Made by a program: the position numbers and the translations under genes. A stretch of 64,000 nucleotides of DNA from the NCBI GenBank assembly GCA_946222675.1, contig CAMIMA010000002.1:150071-214070 (forward strand). The letters run 5' to 3'. The stretch comes from an uncultured Candidatus Saccharibacteria bacterium (lineage in GTDB: Bacteria > Patescibacteriota > Saccharimonadia > Saccharimonadales > Saccharimonadaceae). This document shows positions 51,592 through 60,645 of this stretch, one piece after another; the stretch's first letter is position 1; each line of letters starts with the position of its first letter. The notes under the pieces were generated by a model. That model worked only from the letters and a program-made list of their open reading frames with translations. It had not been told where the DNA came from and did not search any database.

Positions 51592-51612
51592 AGCCACCTC
51601 CTAGAGGTGGCT
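51592..51612 (+). terminator. terminator of the 50881-51585 gene
   Basis: AGCCACCTC-cta-GAGGTGGCT followed by TTTAAATT. Confidence 0.85.
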
Positions 51613-51660
51613 TTTAAATTAAACGGTGACACAGAATTTATTACGCAAAAATAGACGAAA

Positions 51661-51681
51661 AGCCACCCGCGCGGGGTGGCT
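51661..51681 (-). terminator. map-operon terminator
   Basis: AGCCACCC-gcgcg-GGGTGGCT followed on the minus strand by TTTTCG. Confidence 0.85.
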
Positions 51682-51685
51682 AAAA

Positions 51686-52471
51686 CTAATTTTCTTTCAA
51701 CTTGGTGATAATCTCGGGGCCGTCGTCGTGCAATAGCAAGGTGTGCTCAAAGTGCGCCGCCAAGCTGCCGTCGCGCGTGCGAATCGTCCAACCATCAGGG
51801 TCGAACGCCACGCGCCAAGTACCCAAGGTTGCCATCGGCTCTATGGCGATGGCGTTGCCGGTCGGAACAATCGGGCCAATGCCGCGCTTGCCGTAGTTCG
51901 GGATGTCTGGCGCCTCGTGCATTTCACGCCCGATGCCATGCCCGACCAAGTCGCGCACCACGCCCAGCTTTTCCTTCTCTAGTACGGCCTGCACCGCCGC
52001 ACCAATGTTGCCCACGCAAACGTCGCCGCGGGCGCGCTTCACAGCGTCAATACCAGCGTACAAACTGCGTTCTGTGGTATGAATCAACACTTTCTTCGCC
52101 CCAGTTGGCGCCGCGTCGTCGGTCAACATAGTAAAGGCGCTATCTGCCTTCATACCGTCAACGTCCACTACCAAATCAAAGCTGATGACGTCGCCCGCCT
52201 CAAACGGCACATCATTTGGCACGCCGTGCACCACCACGTCGTTCACGCTGATGCAAATTACCCCAGGGAAGTTGACGTCTGGGTCAAGGTAAGTCGCGTG
52301 AGCGCCGCGCGCCTTTATCTCGCGCGCAAACCAAGCGTCAATGTCCTTTGGTGTCGCACCCGCCACCACTTCTTGCCGTACGTCACGGAAAAGCGAAGCC
52401 AAAATTTGCCCCGCCTCGCGCATGTGGTCGATTTCAACGGGCGTGAAGTTAGCTGCCTTAATGATTCGCAT
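51686..52471 (-). CDS. map: methionine aminopeptidase, type I
   Basis: A 261-aa metalloprotease that removes initiator Met. The metal ligands are visible: Asp in S-F-D-L-V-V-D-V-D and A-D-S, His in G-H-G-I-G-R-E-M-H-E, Glu in A-I-E-P-M and F-E-H-T. The ATG at 52471 overlaps the adk end by 14 nt, giving a yqeY-adk-map operon. Confidence 0.95.
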   Translation of the reverse strand: MRIIKAANFTPVEIDHMREAGQILASLFRDVRQEVVAGATPKDIDAWFAREIKARGAHATYLDPDVNFPGVICISVNDVVVHGVPNDVPFEAGDVISFDLVVDVDGMKADSAFTMLTDDAAPTGAKKVLIHTTERSLYAGIDAVKRARGDVCVGNIGAAVQAVLEKEKLGVVRDLVGHGIGREMHEAPDIPNYGKRGIGPIVPTGNAIAIEPMATLGTWRVAFDPDGWTIRTRDGSLAAHFEHTLLLHDDGPEIITKLKEN

Positions 52472-53039
52472 CCGCCGCCTCCGCTGGCCGCGTTGCACGG
52501 TAGTCGTTGTATGCGCTTTCGATGCGGTCGAGCACTTCGCCGCGCGAACCGATACCGTTGATGTGCACCACCTTGGCACCACGCTCGGTGTAGTAGTTCA
52601 CCAGAGGTAGAGTGTCGGCTTTGTAGCTCTCTAAGCGATGTTCAATCACTTCGCGCGTGTCGTCAAGCCGCCCACGCAAGCTCAGCCGCTGGAAGATTTC
52701 ATCGGCCGTGACGTCAAACACCACCACGAAGTCAATACACTCACGCCCCATGCGCTGCTGGCTGTACTCCGAAAGCGCCTGCGCCTGCTCAAGGCTGCGC
52801 GGGTAGCCGTCGATAATGATATTGTCCAGCTCTGGCTGGTCGTCTAAATGATGAAAAATTACCCGATTGACGAGGGCGGGCGAAACGAGTTCACCGCGCG
52901 CCATCACCTCATATACCTGCGGGTCGTTGGTCTCACGTAACAGCTTACCGGCGCTCAACCAAGTCAGCTGATGGCACACCGCCAAAAGCTGCCCTTGCAC
53001 CGACTTGCCTGCCCCAGCTGGGCCCACAAACATAATCAT
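52458..53039 (-). CDS. adk: adenylate kinase
   Basis: A 193-aa enzyme interconverting AMP, ADP and ATP. P-loop G-P-A-G-A-G-K-S at 6-13, G-Y-P-R-S-L-E-Q-A in the NMP region, and a short LID without zinc cysteines containing R-G-R-L-D-D. Overlaps yqeY by 4 nt upstream and map downstream. Confidence 0.93.
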   Translation of the reverse strand: MIMFVGPAGAGKSVQGQLLAVCHQLTWLSAGKLLRETNDPQVYEVMARGELVSPALVNRVIFHHLDDQPELDNIIIDGYPRSLEQAQALSEYSQQRMGRECIDFVVVFDVTADEIFQRLSLRGRLDDTREVIEHRLESYKADTLPLVNYYTERGAKVVHINGIGSRGEVLDRIESAYNDYRATRPAEAADANH

Positions 53040-53485
53040 TGGTTGAAGCTCCGCTTAACTGCCGCGGCAATGTCGCCACCGGTGGCGGCGTGGCCAACCT
53101 TCGCCTTGACGGCGGCAATGGCCTTGCCCATGTCCTTCATCGTGAAGTTGTTCGCCGTAATCACCTCATGCGCCACAGCGCTCAGCTCATCCGCCGAAAG
53201 TGGCTTTGGCAGATACGCCGCCAAGATGTCGCGCTGCGCCTGCTCGGCCGCGGCACGCTCCGTGTCACCCGCCTGCTGATAAATGGCAATCGAGTCGTCG
53301 CGCTGCTTAACTTGCGCCGCCACGACGTCAAGCATCTGGTCTTCCGTGAGGTCGGCTTGGTTGCCCAACGCCACTTTTTTATACTGCATGGCCGACTTCA
53401 AACCACTGATGGTGAGCTTTTTCACTTCATCGTGCTCCAGCATTGCTGCCTTAAAATCCGCCTTAATTTGTTCTTGTAAACTCAT
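53036..53485 (-). CDS. GatB/YqeY-domain protein
   Basis: A 149-aa member of the YqeY family, related to the tRNA-binding tail of GatB. Typical stretches: M-L-D-V-V-A-A-Q-V-K-Q-R-D-D-S-I, A-Y-L-P-K-P-L-S, and M-G-K-A-I-A-A-V-K-A-K near the end. Cellular role uncertain. TACAAT lies 6 nt before the ATG at 53485, so the operon starts leaderless. Confidence 0.9.
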   Translation of the reverse strand: MSLQEQIKADFKAAMLEHDEVKKLTISGLKSAMQYKKVALGNQADLTEDQMLDVVAAQVKQRDDSIAIYQQAGDTERAAAEQAQRDILAAYLPKPLSADELSAVAHEVITANNFTMKDMGKAIAAVKAKVGHAATGGDIAAAVKRSFNQ

Positions 53486-53528
53486 AGTAATATTGTAGCA
53501 CACCAGCCCAGCCACGGGCGGGCAGTAA

Positions 53529-53552
53529 AATCACCGCCTCGTGGCGGTGATT
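53529..53552 (-). terminator. terminator of the 53568-56657 operon
   Basis: AATCACCGCC-tcgt-GGCGGTGATT followed by TTACTG on the minus strand. Confidence 0.8.
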
Positions 53553-53567
53553 CATAAGCCAAAGGAG

Positions 53568-54101
53568 CTATTCAATGCCAATATGCTTCATTATCTCATC
53601 TATCTCGCTAACATCCTGCAGACCTTTTGCAACCGCAAACGGACGTTCAACATTATGCGCCACAAGCCGAAATGGCATCAAATGTTTATTTTTATTGCGC
53701 AAAATATTAACTTGCTCAATTGGCAATTCACCTATCATCTTATTGCCCTTTTTGTCATTAAAGTCTCCATCATCACCAAGATACTTCTTGCCATTTGGCA
53801 TATAGATAGCGTCTATGTATAAATCAAACTTATTTGAGTCAGTCTTCGACGGCACAACTACCTCAGTAAATGTATCATAACCTTGCAGCTCAGTGTTATG
53901 CAAGCCGGCACCTATACCAACCACACCACCTGGCGTAACTTGAACTCTAGCAAATCCTTGCTTATACAACATGTACCGCGCCACGCTAATTAAGCTATCG
54001 CGATGTGCTGACTCGTTTAAAGTCACCGGATTACCATCTTTATCAACATAAATTGAACTGCCGTCCTGTCGAAATACACTCTGACGGACACCAATTAACA
54101 C
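53568..54101 (-). CDS. C-terminal half of a split membrane-anchored paralog
   Basis: A 177-aa frame beginning at a GTG that overlaps the stop of the preceding frame (TAGTG). It aligns with the C-terminal middle of the intact 54774-56657 protein: N-x-S-A-H-x-D-S-L, F-x-x-V-x-V-x-P-x-G-V, and P-F-R-x-x-x-H-N-V-x-R-P. Together with 54101-54754 it makes one paralog. A -1 shift at an A6 run just upstream of the junction would fuse the two frames. It could be a real second polypeptide, a frameshift product or a decaying gene. Confidence 0.6.
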   Translation of the reverse strand: MLIGVRQSVFRQDGSSIYVDKDGNPVTLNESAHRDSLISVARYMLYKQGFARVQVTPGGVVGIGAGLHNTELQGYDTFTEVVVPSKTDSNKFDLYIDAIYMPNGKKYLGDDGDFNDKKGNKMIGELPIEQVNILRNKNKHLMPFRLVAHNVERPFAVAKGLQDVSEIDEIMKHIGIE

Positions 54102-54754
54102 TAGCCCTGATTTTTTGGCTTAGCCCCATCGTCGCACAAAGCACCGTAGCCCATGGGGATATCATCTTGGACACGCTTTAAAAACATTAGTTGATCAGTA
54201 GAGGCTGATTTATTTTTACTATCATCAAAAAAGTTTTCTTCTCTAGCTCTATCATGGCTCAAGTCAGGATTAACCACTTTACAATAACTTTTATATAACC
54301 CATCCATAATAATTTCATCAAAGTCATTATTCACCACGTCATTCTTTAAAATTGGACCGAGTTGACCCTTCTCAGTGCTGGTTTCTACTACAATTTGATT
54401 GGCGCTCAGATAGTCTTCCGACATATTAAGATTACGTTCAAAGCCATTCTTATCGAACTTATCTTTGTCGGTTGCGGGGTTGTAGGCGCGCAACCCGTTA
54501 CCTTCTAGCTCTTCGCGCGACCATCCAGCATAGCTACCCAAGACACCATCTTTATCGCGTCCTTGGAACAACCAACTAACTCTGGTTGCTGCGCCACTAA
54601 CAAACTCACGCGGTTCCTTGAATGCGGTAAAACCAATCAACGCCACAGCACCTGCCACGCCCGCCGCCAACAAGCGCTTCTGCAGCTTCTCGTGCTTCTG
54701 CTCTTGCTCTTTGTTCTGCACTTCATTATTGCTATTGTTTGACATTTGTTCCAT
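54101..54754 (-). CDS. N-terminal half of a split membrane-anchored paralog
   Basis: A 217-aa frame from ATG 54754 (AAAGGAG 6 nt upstream). A charged cytoplasmic N-terminus, one transmembrane helix near residues 29-44 and an extracellular part that aligns with the intact neighbour (E-K-G-Q-L-G-P-I-L-K-N-D-V). It ends K-P-K-N-Q-G-stop just after an A6 run read as A-AAA-AAT, a sequence able to support -1 slippage. The intact paralog lies 20 nt upstream in the same operon. Confidence 0.65.
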   Translation of the reverse strand: MEQMSNNSNNEVQNKEQEQKHEKLQKRLLAAGVAGAVALIGFTAFKEPREFVSGAATRVSWLFQGRDKDGVLGSYAGWSREELEGNGLRAYNPATDKDKFDKNGFERNLNMSEDYLSANQIVVETSTEKGQLGPILKNDVVNNDFDEIIMDGLYKSYCKVVNPDLSHDRAREENFFDDSKNKSASTDQLMFLKRVQDDIPMGYGALCDDGAKPKNQG

Positions 54755-54773
54755 AATCATCTCCTTTGATTAT

Positions 54774-56657
54774 CTAATTACCAAACGCTGCGCGGTCAAG
54801 CTTTACAAACTCGTCGTAATTAAGCATCCCTTTATTGTAATCAATACGTTTATTAGGCTCACCATACCACTGACGGCTCGTCGGCGCCGCCTTCAGCATA
54901 AACGCTCGGTAACGTTCCACATCGTCATGGTTTTCATCTCCGTGGGCATTAAGACCGTTAAGATAAACCGTCAAACTTCCGCTCCCTACATACTGGTTGT
55001 AATGCGGCAATTGCTCCACATCGCCACGATGGATAAATCCACCATAACCTACACCCTTAACCTCATTGCCAACAAACATATTGCTACCTACCAACGTGGC
55101 AAAGCTACTACCGACGATTGAGGCCATTTTTCTGTCATCAATACCAAACTTTTGCATGACACGCGACAGCTCATTATCCTTCGCACGCAGCGGGCGGTCA
55201 ACATTATGTAAAATAGCACGGAATGGCAAAATGCCGGTACTCTTGTTGCTTTGGCGGAGCACTGAGGCATAAAGCGCATAATCGTTCGTACCGCTATAGT
55301 CCGCCACAGTATAATTTACGTCACTTGTCAATACTCGATTGTAATAGATGTCGTCCAACACGCCAACAAACACGTCGAACTTGTCCGGATTGTCCTGCGA
55401 TGGCAAAACAATTTGCACGGCTTCCATATAACCACGGTCATCTAGGCGACAAGTACCCCAAACACCAGCCGGACTGACGGCGACATTGTAAAACCCTTGG
55501 TCGTATAGCATCCAGTGTACCACGCTCATTAGGCTATCGTAGTGGGCAGACTTGTCAAGCCCGATGCTGTTGCCGTTTTCGTCTACGTATGGCACGTTAA
55601 GCTCTTCTGCGTTGCTTTGATACATATCGGCATATCCTACAGAGCCTGGGTGACGTTCGTTATATGTGGTATTAAAAGAATTACCACTGTGTAAAAGATA
55701 AGTAACACGGTCAGCATACATAGTATTGCGCGTGTACGTCTTAAAGTCGCCGCCAACAACAGACTTCAGCCGCTCAAAATAATTACGCTGCGCAGCAGTT
55801 AATTTAGGTTCCTTGGCGTCATCATGATTACCACTTCTGTCACTCTTTATGTTGTAATACGTAGCCATGGCGGTATCGTCGGCTGCACTATTAGAAACTT
55901 CACTGCGAATCACCTTGCCAATCTGACCCTTCTCGGCGGCTGAATCGATTTGATAGCGAGCGTTGTAGAAGTTGTAAAAGCCATCGTGGTCATTGACTGG
56001 AGCACTTGCGTCCATTCCAACATCATTTTGCTTACCAGCAGCAGCAGTATGCCCCGGATCCCCAACCAACTCACTGCCCGTCTTGTACCAGTTCTGGTCA
56101 TAGATCTGGTCAAGTGGCAAGGCGGAGTAATCAGCCGGTCCGCCGGCGTCGACCGCTTCGGGGCTAGGCTGTCGCTCCTCTGGCTTTGATTCGGCTTCAG
56201 TATCAGGCTTAGCCGGCTTCTGCGGCTTGGCCGGTGCGCTAACGGAGGTGCTTAGCTTGTCCGCACGCTCATTTTTACCCCACACAACGCCCGCCGTCAC
56301 GCCCAACAATATCGCGACGCCGGACATACCAGCAATAATTTTGTTGTGTTTACTAAGTAAACTATTTGAATTATCGGCCTTGACTTCGCTCGCCGCTTCA
56401 GCTGGCGCAGGTTCTTTTGGCCAATTTAGTTTTATGGGGCACGGCGCCGCTATAGCTTGCGGCACAGCAGTTGTAGCGCCCGACGGCGCAGCCTGCACTG
56501 CTGGAGTAACAATAGTATCATCCAAAGAAGCCGCCTTCTCTTGGTGGACGCTCGCATCGCCGCTATGGTTAGCCCAACCCTTGTGCTGGATTGGAAATTC
56601 TTGTGTATCGTCCGACTCTGGCTGCGCATCCGGAGTGGCATGGTTAAATCGCTCCAT
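54774..56657 (-). CDS. membrane-anchored extracellular protein, intact paralog
   Basis: A 627-aa protein of unknown function. Disordered N-terminus of about 100 residues, one transmembrane helix near 107-127, a Pro/Lys/Glu linker, then a large folded outer region. It is about the size of the split 54754-53568 pair plus extra segments at both ends, so the operon holds a tandem duplication. ATG 56657 follows AAAGG by 5 nt. Likely displayed on the cell surface (inference). Confidence 0.75.
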   Translation of the reverse strand: MERFNHATPDAQPESDDTQEFPIQHKGWANHSGDASVHQEKAASLDDTIVTPAVQAAPSGATTAVPQAIAAPCPIKLNWPKEPAPAEAASEVKADNSNSLLSKHNKIIAGMSGVAILLGVTAGVVWGKNERADKLSTSVSAPAKPQKPAKPDTEAESKPEERQPSPEAVDAGGPADYSALPLDQIYDQNWYKTGSELVGDPGHTAAAGKQNDVGMDASAPVNDHDGFYNFYNARYQIDSAAEKGQIGKVIRSEVSNSAADDTAMATYYNIKSDRSGNHDDAKEPKLTAAQRNYFERLKSVVGGDFKTYTRNTMYADRVTYLLHSGNSFNTTYNERHPGSVGYADMYQSNAEELNVPYVDENGNSIGLDKSAHYDSLMSVVHWMLYDQGFYNVAVSPAGVWGTCRLDDRGYMEAVQIVLPSQDNPDKFDVFVGVLDDIYYNRVLTSDVNYTVADYSGTNDYALYASVLRQSNKSTGILPFRAILHNVDRPLRAKDNELSRVMQKFGIDDRKMASIVGSSFATLVGSNMFVGNEVKGVGYGGFIHRGDVEQLPHYNQYVGSGSLTVYLNGLNAHGDENHDDVERYRAFMLKAAPTSRQWYGEPNKRIDYNKGMLNYDEFVKLDRAAFGN

Positions 56658-56726
56658 CTTCACCTTTCTCTAAGTTGTATACTCTATAAGTAACATAATC
56701 ACGCAAAATAGTCAATAGCAAAATAA

Positions 56727-56751
56727 AGCGCCACCTCTGTTAGGTGGTGCT
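56727..56751 (-). terminator. rpsU terminator
   Basis: AGCGCCACCT-ctgtt-AGGTGGTGCT (one G-T pair) followed by TTATTTTG on the minus strand. The AACAGAGG octamer sits in the loop. Confidence 0.85.
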
Positions 56752-56787
56752 TTGCTGAGTATTTAAGCTAAATGCCGACAATCTAGA

Positions 56788-57012
56788 CTAGCGAGCCTTG
56801 GCAAGACCAAGACGAATCTGCAAAGTCTTTTCTGCCTTGCGCTGTTCGCGGATGATGGCACCCTCGCGGCGCTCGCGCTTGCTAATTGGCTTGCTGAAAC
56901 GCTGAGCAGCCTTGGCGTTTGCAATCACCCCTGATTGCAACACGCGGCGGTTGAAGCGGCGTAGCAAATTCTCATTAGCCTCACGGGCATCTTTTCTCTT
57001 CACTGTAATCAT
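56788..57012 (-). CDS. rpsU: 30S ribosomal protein S21
   Basis: A 74-aa, very basic protein with the S21 pattern R-F-N-R-R-V-L-Q-S-G and K-P-x-x-K-R-E-R-R. TATAAT lies 8 nt before the ATG. Monocistronic with its own terminator. Confidence 0.9.
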   Translation of the reverse strand: MITVKRKDAREANENLLRRFNRRVLQSGVIANAKAAQRFSKPISKRERREGAIIREQRKAEKTLQIRLGLAKAR

Positions 57013-57135
57013 ATAGCTACATTATAACAAACTTTATCCTATAACGCAAACATTTTGTATTAGTTCAATACATTTAGGATTTTTGGGGTTCCGCTATGAA
57101 ATATGGGGTTGCGTATTGTGGGCTGCCCGACAGTT

Positions 57136-58316
57136 CTAATAACACGGCGACCCAAGAGCTTCAGCGAGGGTGTCGGCAACCTCCTTGGCGTCAGCTCTTG
57201 TATCATAATGATAATCACTCAATGCATCATACATATAACAATGCTCGTCATAATTACACTTCGATTCATCCGGCACATTAGTGCAGCCCATTGCATGTAG
57301 GCCAACCCAGAAGCCATATCTATCTCTATGATAGGATACATGATTAAAGGAATCGCTAACGTCACTATACTCGCATGTATGACCAGTAGTATCGACACTA
57401 CCGCAAAAATTTATATAGTTGCCTTGCCTAGAATAGACTGGAACATAAGCAAATATTTTAACTATGTCATCTAAGTCTAGCTTAACTGGTTTCAAGATAG
57501 AACCAGAACCATACATAGAAGTATACTTCTGCTCGCCAGATTCAGTTAAAATAGCAACATGCGCCCAAGTAGTATTGTAACCGCGGTAATTAAACCATCT
57601 ATCGTCGTAATATGTTGGCTCAACTACATACCATGCACCACCCTTCCATACAACCCTTTGAGTATTAGTAGGTTTACCAATAAACTGACAGTTATGCCAA
57701 TCACCACCACTATAGTAACATCCATTAGTCGTCCACCTTGGCTTTGGCGGTACGTATGGTGTTGGAGCTGGCGGCGTTAGTGGCACATACGGTGCGGGCT
57801 TGCTGGTGACAGTGTAAGTTAGGCTGGTACTGTAGCTGCCAGTTGGTAGGCGCTTCTGGTCTAGATTTGCGCCGAAGGTAAGATAGAGTGTGCAATCGTC
57901 AACACTAGTGCAGTTCCCTTTGCTGTCACTGGTGATGTCTGCAAGTGTTGCGGAAGATACTGAATTGAACGTAGTAGCATCCTTGCCCATGCCGTAACCC
58001 CATTGATTAGCAGCAAGTTGCTGGTTGGTGCCAGATACAGAGTCTATTTTATAAGTAGAGTCCTTACTGTTTACTAGATTAGGTTGGCTGGCATTCATAC
58101 TAAGCGTGAAGCCGTAAGTATTGTTGTTGTGCACGTGAAGTTTGCTGGTGTGTTCATACAGGTCACCGCTGCGTTGCAGGGTAACGGCAGTGGCATCAAG
58201 GTCAATTGAGATGCTGTCCGCGTGGGCGGGCGTGGCAAAACCTAGCAGGATTATCGCGAGAGCGATAAGGCTTAAAAATCTACCCCCCCGCAGCTATTTA
58301 GTCTTAGTATATTCAT
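57136..58316 (-). pseudogene. phase-variable secreted protein, OFF as written (G7 tract)
   Basis: ATG at 58316 (GGAGG upstream). The frame reads 7 G and stops 3 codons later; with 8 G (or 5) it continues into a signal peptide ending A-H-A and the shared N-terminal domain (Y-G-F-T-L, N-Q-W-G-Y-G, F-G-A-N-L-D, G-S-Y-S-T-S-L-T-Y-T). After a Pro-rich linker comes a Cys- and Tyr-rich domain of about 190 aa with D-I-V-K-I-F-A-Y-V-P-V-Y-S, distantly like the I-P-R-Y segment of the larger paralogs, ending G-S-P-C-Y. Unknown ligand. It is the N-domain paralog closest to 4194-5394. Confidence 0.78.
58283..58289. repeat. G7 homopolymer, candidate phase switch
   Basis: Seven C on the plus strand in the signal-peptide codons of the 57136-58316 gene. 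In frame with 8. Shortest of the five tracts, so switching may be slower. Confidence 0.75.
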
Positions 58317-58361
58317 GTTGTTTTTGTCCTCCATTTTTACACCAATTTTCTAGATACCTGC

Positions 58362-58391
58362 ATTATAGCACAAGCGGGATGATTTCGCCAA
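58362..58391 (-). promoter_or_regulatory. surface-gene promoter of 57136-58316
   Basis: TTGGCG (58386-58391), 18 nt ending in CGCTTGTGC, TATAAT (58362-58367), then GCAGGTATCTAG. Confidence 0.75.
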
Positions 58392-58581
58392 ATTTACGCC
58401 ACGTAAGCAGCCAATAAGCCGACTAACGCCAGCAATTCGACACAGTGGCGAACGACTCTATAAACCCACCGCTAGGCCAGCTTCCGCTCAACCAGCGCCG
58501 GCGAGCACCTCTGCTCCTCTTATTGTCTGAAGCCAGAACGGCGGCTTTACGTTCGGCACGCCACCACCGTTGCATTAAGTG

Positions 58582-60591
58582 TTACACCGTAGGCGCGAGA
58601 GCGACGCGGAACGCGCGGTCGAGGCCGTAGTAGTAGTCGTAGGCGTAGCCAGAGTACGAGGACAAGGCAAACACCCCAGCGTTCGAGCCAAAGCCGTAGT
58701 TGCCACCCCGAGTGAACCAAACCCACCTTAAACCCAAAGTATCGGTACGTTGACCATTCCAGCCTAAGGTTTCGTAAAGGGCTTGACCGCCACAAGTAGC
58801 AAAGGTACAACCATTCGGTGCGCCGAGGTTATAAGTATTGATGTATGGTGGGTGTGCCTTAGCGCCAAAGTAATCACCATCGCTACTCACGCCAGATTCA
58901 TTTAGATTAGTAGTGTAGGTGCCAGCGGTATACTCCCATGCACCGCCAGACATATCATAAATGCCGGTTGGGTTGTTGGTGGTGCTGGCGAGCTGGCCAA
59001 GGGTGCCGTTGTAGGAACGTTGTGGGTCGCTTGAGCTACAGGCCTGTTGAGTACCGATAGCGCCGCCGTCATTGTAGGTACTAGTATTGCCGTTAGCTTG
59101 TGGGCCACAGCCGGTGGTACCATAGGTTCTACCATAGTTGGTATGTTTTGCACCATTGGCATTTATTTGAACACCATTGTAACCGGCACCATACCTACTA
59201 GCAGATAGGTAGGTAGCAGCACCCCAATCATTGGAGTTAACCATATGAGAGCTGAGCTTAACTAAATGATGGCTATTTTGCGGAGAGTTGACACTATCTC
59301 CGCCAACGTTTTGCGGGTCGTTTACTCCGAGCGATTTAGCTACTGAGTAGAAACCACCGATACGGCTATTTATGCCACTAGAATAACCAGACAAATGGAG
59401 ACTATTTGGCAAGACGGTTGGGTTACTGACGTCACCGGTGGTTTCGAACTTCGCAAACCAGATGCCATTGAGCTCCTTCTTGCCGAAGGTGAAGGCTGGA
59501 TGGGTCGCCCAAGTGCCCTGGTTGCTTAGTTGACCTTTAATATAACTACGGTCGAGGTCACACTGAGTACGATAATCTTTGCCGGTGGTGCTGCAGGCAG
59601 CTGGATGACGCTTTGGCGTGGTCGTTTTTTCGAAGCTAATCAGGAAATTCTGGGCTGAAACCGGTTTATCTGTACCATCACGACGCATGACTTCGTAGGC
59701 GTAGCGTGGGATGTAAACCCAGAAGCCGAGGATGTCTGATTGGTCTACTACCTTAGTCTGATTCTTGTACTTGCTTGGGTCTTTTACGGTGATGGCGTTC
59801 GCCCATTGCTTGTTGTTGTAATTATACCAATTACCCTGATTAGATCTATCCTCTGGCTTAGCGAGGCTGGTCCACTGGGCATTAGTAGTACTACCGGTGT
59901 ATTTGACTGGTATCATGTTCGGGTCGAGATCGACCTGGCAATCGTTCTGTGGGTCGCCGGATTTGCAGATGGTTGGCTCGACGATTGGTGCTGGTTTTGG
60001 CCTGGCAGTGGCAGTATACATAATGGAAGCGGAATAGCTGCCGCTAGCTAATTTCGACGGGTCGATATTGGCGGCAAAAGTAACGTCTTTTGAGCAATTA
60101 GAATAGTTAGCGCTACAGCCCTTCTGCTCCGCCGCAGTAACACTCAATAATGTTCTTTCGCTATCTTTGGCGGCCGGTACATGACCATATACGGGTCTTA
60201 CCGTAATATTATGGTGCCAATCGTACATATAATACCCCCAAGAATTAGCCGGTATGCCCTCAATGCCTCTATATCCACTGTCGTTTTGCATGTTAGAAAT
60301 TCGGTGGCTAGGGTCAACGGTGTTAACTAAATCACCATTACCATCAGCTTTCATGGTTAAGTCAAACCCATACGGCTTGCTGGTCTTGACGGTGACATTA
60401 GTGGTGGCTTTATAAAAGTCACCCTGCTGAGTGAGTTGCGCCGCTGGGTCAACGGTGATACTGACGGTGTTGTCGTCGGTGGCGTGGGCTGGCGTGGTTA
60501 ACACTAATGGGGTTACTGCAAGTAAAAATAAAGGCCAAAAAATTACCCCCCCCCACAGGGTTTTGGCGTTATATTGTTTATATTGTCTCAT
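58582..60591 (-). CDS. phase-variable secreted lectin-like protein, ON as written (G9 tract)
   Basis: A 669-aa protein, closest paralog of the DGR target. Signal peptide (after the G-G loop encoded by G9) ending T-P-A-H-A near residue 37, the shared N-terminal domain, a linker K-P-A-P, then the domain with D-I-L-G-F-W-V-Y-I-P-R-Y-A-Y-E-V, N-G-I-W-F-A-K-F, and G-I-Y-D-M-S-G-G-A-W-E. The C-terminus has F-T-R-G-G-N-Y-G-F-G-S-N-A-G-V-F-A-L, the typical lead-in to a DGR variable repeat, followed by a run of TAC, GAC and TCN codons. GGAGGAG lies 9 nt before the ATG. It is the only one of five family members in frame here. Confidence 0.85.
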   Translation of the reverse strand: MRQYKQYNAKTLWGGVIFWPLFLLAVTPLVLTTPAHATDDNTVSITVDPAAQLTQQGDFYKATTNVTVKTSKPYGFDLTMKADGNGDLVNTVDPSHRISNMQNDSGYRGIEGIPANSWGYYMYDWHHNITVRPVYGHVPAAKDSERTLLSVTAAEQKGCSANYSNCSKDVTFAANIDPSKLASGSYSASIMYTATARPKPAPIVEPTICKSGDPQNDCQVDLDPNMIPVKYTGSTTNAQWTSLAKPEDRSNQGNWYNYNNKQWANAITVKDPSKYKNQTKVVDQSDILGFWVYIPRYAYEVMRRDGTDKPVSAQNFLISFEKTTTPKRHPAACSTTGKDYRTQCDLDRSYIKGQLSNQGTWATHPAFTFGKKELNGIWFAKFETTGDVSNPTVLPNSLHLSGYSSGINSRIGGFYSVAKSLGVNDPQNVGGDSVNSPQNSHHLVKLSSHMVNSNDWGAATYLSASRYGAGYNGVQINANGAKHTNYGRTYGTTGCGPQANGNTSTYNDGGAIGTQQACSSSDPQRSYNGTLGQLASTTNNPTGIYDMSGGAWEYTAGTYTTNLNESGVSSDGDYFGAKAHPPYINTYNLGAPNGCTFATCGGQALYETLGWNGQRTDTLGLRWVWFTRGGNYGFGSNAGVFALSSYSGYAYDYYYGLDRAFRVALAPTV
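58585..58700 (-). other. probable second DGR variable repeat
   Basis: The last 38 codons contain eight TAC or GAC codons interleaved with GGC and GCC, as expected if a template full of AAC codons had been mutated at first-position A. It does not match the TR at 42698, so its template must lie outside this window if it is a true VR. Confidence 0.55.
60546..60554. repeat. G9 homopolymer, candidate phase switch (ON)
   Basis: Nine C on the plus strand in the signal-peptide codons of the 58582-60591 gene; reading frame is open through it. Flanks match those of the G10 tract at 46651-46660. Confidence 0.85.
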
Positions 60592-60645
60592 TGTTGTTTA
60601 CTCCTCCACTGTTTTTATCTCTGACACCACCGTCTAGATACTTGA

